A stretch of 64,000 nt of DNA from Diphasiastrum complanatum (Eukaryota > Streptophyta > Lycopodiopsida > Lycopodiales > Lycopodiaceae), in contig CM055102.1 in the NCBI GenBank assembly GCA_029204225.1, forward strand, positions 18,482,732 through 18,546,731, written 5' to 3'. Positions 51,093 through 54,000 of this stretch are shown here, piece by piece (positions within the stretch are counted from its first letter, which is position 1; the number at the start of each line of letters is the position of its first letter). The translations under genes were made by a program, and so were the position numbers. The notes below the pieces were generated by a model that searched no databases, was not told the DNA's origin, and saw only the letters and a program-made list of their open reading frames with translations.

Positions 51093-54000
51093 TAGATCCA
51101 ACGCAGACATGAGGGTCCGGGTCGGAATGCCCGCGTCCGCGTCCGCGTCCGCGTCCGACGCCCAGACCTGGACGTGTCCGGCCCCTGGACGCGCGGTCGA
51201 ACGCGTCCTTTTTTTTTATTTTTATTTTTTTTGTTTTGGCTGGACGCGTCCAACGTCCGGACGCGTTTTTTCTCCAAAAAAAAAATAAAAAAAAAGGGAC
51301 GCGTCCGACTGGACTGTTCCGCCCGAGACCTGGAGAGAAAGAGGGCGGGAGAGGGAGAGAGAGAGAGCGAGTGAGGGAGAGGCATAGAGAGAGAGAGAGA
51401 GTGCTATTGGGTTTGTGTGTGTGTGTGTGTGTGTGTGTTAAAATTGTGTGTGATAATTTATGTGTGTGTGTGTGGATATTGTTGATTTGTGTGCGAATAT
51501 TGTTGATTTGTGTGCATATAGATGTGTGTGTATGGTGATTTGTGTGTGAGAGAGAGAGAGGAAGAGAGAGAGTGTGAGGGACGGAGAGAGAGGATTTCTG
51601 TATGTGCACGCGTGTACGAGACATGGTGTGTGTGTGAGTTTAGGATTTAGGTTTTCGGGTGCTTGGGTTTAGGGTTTAGGGTGGGAAGAGAGATTAGATT
51701 TGCGTGCTTCTGTGTGTGTGTGCATGAGAGAGAGAGAGAGAGAGACATGGCTGCTCGTCCCATTTGGGATGAGGTGGAGGTGATGCCCGACAAAAAGTGG
51801 CGTTGCCCTTTTTGTCGAAAGCAGTTCACAGGGAACGCCTCTTGGATTCGAGCACATTTGGGGGGATTGCGAGTCCGACCCACGAGGGGACACTACGGGA
51901 TCGGCGTTTGTATGGTCATCCCCGCAGCGGAGAGGGCTCGCATTCTCGAGGCATATTTTGAGCCAGTTGCTGAGACCGGCGAGCCGTCCACAGATGCCGC
52001 GAACTCTGTTTCCATTGGCGCACCCACTGCCACCGACCCTGCCACTGGTACACCCAGCGCCACCACCCCCACCCCCACCGTCGCATCCGCACCCGCCATC
52101 GCCATCGCCTCCGCCACAGCCACCCGTACCCCCTCCGCCAGTACTCCCCATGGATCCACAGCCTCCACTACTGCATGTACGCATGTGCCATCACCGTCAG
52201 ATCTGCACGGCCCGTCCACATCCTCCGCTTCCACACCTGCACCTATGCCACCACCTCCAAATCCGCATCGTCCATCCACATCCTCCCAGCCATCCACATC
52301 CCGAGGCACCAGACAGATGTCCATGCCGGGATCTTTCAGAGAGGGGCAGCACAGAGAGGCCACCAGGACCATAGCACAGATGTTCTATGACCTGAACCTC
52401 CCCTTTATCATGGCATCATCCCGCATCTTTCGAGAGGCTATCTTGAAAGTTGCAGTCTACGGGCCCAGCTACACACCACCCACAGCCGACGCACTACGCG
52501 GCCCTTTGCTCTAGGACCAGGTTGCATCAGTTAGGGAAAGACTAGCTGCACTGCACGAGGCTTGGGATAGATACGGCTGGTCCATCATGGCTGATGGGTG
52601 GACTAATTGTTGCAGACGTCCACTCATCAACGTGATTGTTTCTAGTTGTTATGGTTCCATGTTCTTGCGCAGCATCGATGCCTCCGAGGCAGGGAGAGTG
52701 CATTCGGCCGAGTACATTTACGGCATCATTCGCGCAGCGATAGAGGAGGTCGGGCCACAGTGCGTTGTCCAGGTATAATCTTCTTTCATTAGTTGCTTGG
52801 TCATTTACTACTTAATGTTGATACAATAGTTTTGCGTAGTTTTCGATTGATTGCAATGTGTTTCCAAGCTGTGAACTGATCGTGTGAACGTATCGCGAAA
52901 GGTTGTGACGGACAATGCGTCCAACTGCCGCGGTATGGGGGAGCTTCTTATGGCAGACTACCCCTCCATTGTGTGGACTCCATGCGCCGCACACTCACTG
53001 GACCTCCTCCTGCATTCCATCGAGCGCCTACCTTGGGTCAGTGAGATTCTCACGAGGGCACTTGCGGTTGTGGACTTCGTCACACGCAAGCGCTGCATGA
53101 CAGCCCTTTTCCGCACATTCAGCAGGTAAGCTGCTACCTATTTTTGGGCTCGTTCAAGATGCTTCTTTTTTTTTTGCTCGTTTCATGTATGCCTCTCATT
53201 CCGTTTCTCAATGCAGGCTCGACTTGAAGAAGCCCGCTTGCACCCGCTTCGCCTACCAGTTCATCATGCTTGAGCGGCTACACAAGCTCAAGGGTGAATT
53301 GCGGCACATGGCCACTTCTGCAGAGTTCACCGCCATGGACCTGTCCCCAAAGGGCTTGGCCTTCCATGACATCTTATTCATGGAGCCTTTCTGGGTGGAT
53401 ATGCATCAGCTGATGGACGTCATGCGCCCCATCTACTCTGTTCTGAGGCTCATTGATCACGAGGGGTGCACGATTTGCTTTTAAATATTTCTGTTCATCA
53501 GCAAAGTTTGAAGATATGCTCCATGATTTGACTATATTCATTGTCAACTGGTTGCTCTCGTATGTTTCTGTGTATTCCATGTCTCTCCCATCAATGGGTG
53601 GGGCCCAACCCCATTTTCTTGAACGACATCCGTGTCTCTTCAGGGATTAGGCAGTCGTGCGTAAAATTCCATGTAGAGATTGCGCAAATGTGATGAGGAG
53701 AATGCAAATGTGATGATAAACCACTTGAGAACAATCAAAATCAGATAAATAGCAATGATCTTCACAAGAATCTGCAGATAATAAACAAAATATGAATCAA
53801 CTACGGTGATCTATGCAAAGAGCTCCTGTAATTTATAAACCCCCCATACGAGGCTTACAGTCCTATTCTAATGTCTGAGGCCCTAGAGTTTACGAGTTAA
53901 GGTTGGAGTCCCAATAATGACCATATAACTCATAAATAACTCTGACAAAAGCAATAAGAATGACTTATTGTGTGTGGGTCTGTACATATATGTGTGTGTA

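Noticed and set aside
51052-51624. 190-codon minus-strand frame with His/Thr and Ser/Leu repeats
   Set aside because: It reads (GT)n and (GA)n tracts of the hAT-2 5' region.
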